7,408 nucleotides of DNA from an uncultured Bacillota bacterium (GTDB lineage Bacteria > Bacillota > Clostridia > Christensenellales > UBA1242): positions 1 through 7,408 of the forward strand of contig CALBYO010000026.1 of NCBI GenBank assembly GCA_937889705.1, written 5' to 3'. Under the pieces are notes generated by a model. The model ran no database searches, was not told where the DNA came from, and worked only from the letters and a program-made list of their open reading frames with translations. Shown here in pieces: positions 6,176-7,408 of this stretch; within the stretch, counting starts at the first letter, position 1, and the number at the start of each line of letters is the position of its first letter. Position numbers and translations under genes: made by a program.

Positions 6176-7408
6176 TTACGCTTTTTCTTCCAATAATGAA
6201 GCAAATTTTGCCCAGTTAGTATCAGATTGATAAGCACTTAAACTACCTGCTGGAACATAAATTTTTGTAACATTTTCAAATTCAGTTTCATTGTTCAATA
6301 CCAATGTTGGTGGAACGCTTGAATTGATTGTTAACTCAATTTGATTTGAACATTTTCTAAATGCAGCATTGCTAATAGAAGTTATTCCCGAGCCAATTAT
6401 TACTGATGTCAATTTTGTACAACCTTCAAAATCACTATTTTGTAAATTTGAAGTTACATTATCTGAGATAGTAATATTTGTAATTTGAGTTTCAGCAAAA
6501 ACTCTACCACCCAAAGTTGTTACACTTGAAGGAATATTAATTGAAGTTAAACCGCTGCCTTCAAAAGCACCATATCCAATTTTGGTAATAGTATTAGGAA
6601 TATCAATTCCTGTAATTTCAGAATTCATAAACGCTTGTGAACCAATTTCTACAACAGTTTTACCTGATGATAAAATACCTGTTGCTTGAACCATTGTTTC
6701 AAATGTAATTGTCATTGAAGTTGGTATTTGATCTTTTTTATTATAGTAATTTTCTTCACCCCAAGAATAAAACATATCTAGGCTTGTAATTTCATCATTA
6801 TATCCTTCCACTTTACATGGATAAGCAACACCCCCAACAACTTTTTCAAATTCTTCTGCCCATTTTTCAGCATCATTACCATAACCTGTTATTACTATTT
6901 TAACAGATCTGCTTCTTACTGTTGGCTTTGAAGGAATTTCTAAAATACCAGTTTCTGGCAAAGTACCATAATAACCTGTAACAGCAACTCCGCCGACAAC
7001 ATCATAATATAATGCTTGTTCGTCGTTTGAATCCCAGTTCCAGTTTTTAGTTGAAAAAACAAAACCATTGTATTCTGTCAATCCGCCAAATAATCCAACA
7101 ATATATCCAGTAACTTTTTTATTCTCATCAGCCAAAACTTGAATTTGAGAATATTTTGTCGCAGAATTTTCGCTTGCTTCAAGTTCATAGAACCTTTCAG
7201 TTGTATTATCTGAATATGTTAATTCCACATATTCAACGTTTTTGCTGTCAAATTCTAAAACTGTTTCTTCTCCGTAAGGGAATTTAACTGTTTCAAGGGT
7301 TGTTTGATTGCCATTGATTGTAACATTAAGTCGTTCGTCTGTTACAACTTCTGTTGTATTAGATTTAACAATCTTACCTTCATCAACTTTGGCAAAGTCA
7401 ACCTGACT
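6176..7408 (-). CDS. BspA-type leucine-rich-repeat (LRR_5) surface protein, N-terminus beyond window
   Basis: The frame is open from the window edge to TAA 6178-6176: 410 codons, with the start outside. The GTG at 7228 is an internal Val codon, because the frame continues unbroken through 7229-7408 with the same composition. Residues are numbered from the edge. Five BspA/TpLRR-like repeats lie at about 250-365: VVEIGSQAFMNSEITGIDIP, then TKIGYGAFEGSGLTSINIP, then a third around GGRVFAETQITNITI, a fourth around SDFEGCTKLTSVIIG, and a fifth around ISNAAFRKC. The C-terminal cap PPTLVLNN...KIYVPAGSLSAYQSDTNWA (366-400) is typical of this class. Earlier, VTGYYGTLPETGILEIPS (143-160) looks like the usual lead-in to such repeats, but about 88 unassigned residues, rich in aromatic and acidic residues, follow before the repeats begin. 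These proteins are generally secreted or surface-bound and often bind other molecules. The export signal is not visible here, and no ligand can be predicted. Only two Cys stand in the repeats (330, 353). Confidence 0.87.
   Translation of the reverse strand, partial: SQVDFAKVDEGKIVKSNTTEVVTDERLNVTINGNQTTLETVKFPYGEETVLEFDSKNVEYVELTYSDNTTERFYELEASENSATKYSQIQVLADENKKVTGYIVGLFGGLTEYNGFVFSTKNWNWDSNDEQALYYDVVGGVAVTGYYGTLPETGILEIPSKPTVRSRSVKIVITGYGNDAEKWAEEFEKVVGGVAYPCKVEGYNDEITSLDMFYSWGEENYYNKKDQIPTSMTITFETMVQATGILSSGKTVVEIGSQAFMNSEITGIDIPNTITKIGYGAFEGSGLTSINIPSSVTTLGGRVFAETQITNITISDNVTSNLQNSDFEGCTKLTSVIIGSGITSISNAAFRKCSNQIELTINSSVPPTLVLNNETEFENVTKIYVPAGSLSAYQSDTNWAKFASLLEEKA

Noticed and set aside
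7226..7228. GTG as the start of the leucine-rich-repeat gene
   Set aside because: The reading frame continues upstream without a stop to the window edge with similar Thr/Val/Glu-rich composition, and there is no ribosome site before this codon.

Overview
This AT-rich window suggests a low-GC, spore-forming Firmicute, most likely an uncultured Clostridia-type gut lineage. The evidence is a ruvX gene followed by a DUF1292 gene, as in Bacillus and Clostridium; a recognisable spore protein YunB; strong sigma-A-type promoters and AGGAG-type ribosome sites; and large GLUG and BspA-type leucine-rich-repeat surface proteins. I cannot name a genus.

Layout. Bases 1-713 (minus strand) hold the N-terminal 237 codons of an exported protein with a SipW/TasA-style signal segment. 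It has a clear promoter (821-850) and a roughly 100-nt leader that contains a possible 22-codon ORF. Bases 714-1044 separate this gene from the plus-strand pair ruvX (1045-1473) and a DUF1292/YrzB-like gene (1491-1865). A 35-codon ORF (941-1048) overlaps the ruvX start by four bases. Two hairpin terminators at 1878-1953 end the plus-strand pair; the second is symmetric and also ends the minus-strand gene that converges on it.

The rest is on the minus strand. Bases 1978-5310 encode a 1110-residue membrane-anchored protein with a Big_2 domain and two GLUG beta-solenoid modules. Its promoter is near consensus and overlaps a perfect dyad over the ribosome site. Bases 5407-6084 encode YunB, and 6176-7408 encode the C-terminal 410 residues of a leucine-rich-repeat protein with its own terminator.

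The housekeeping pair and yunB are ordinary genes. The accessory part is three separate genes for exported or probably exported proteins, each apparently a single transcription unit. I see no convincing new multi-gene system. The points most worth following up are the two small leader ORFs, the Shine-Dalgarno-free GTG starts of ruvX and yunB, and the dyad at the start of the GLUG gene.
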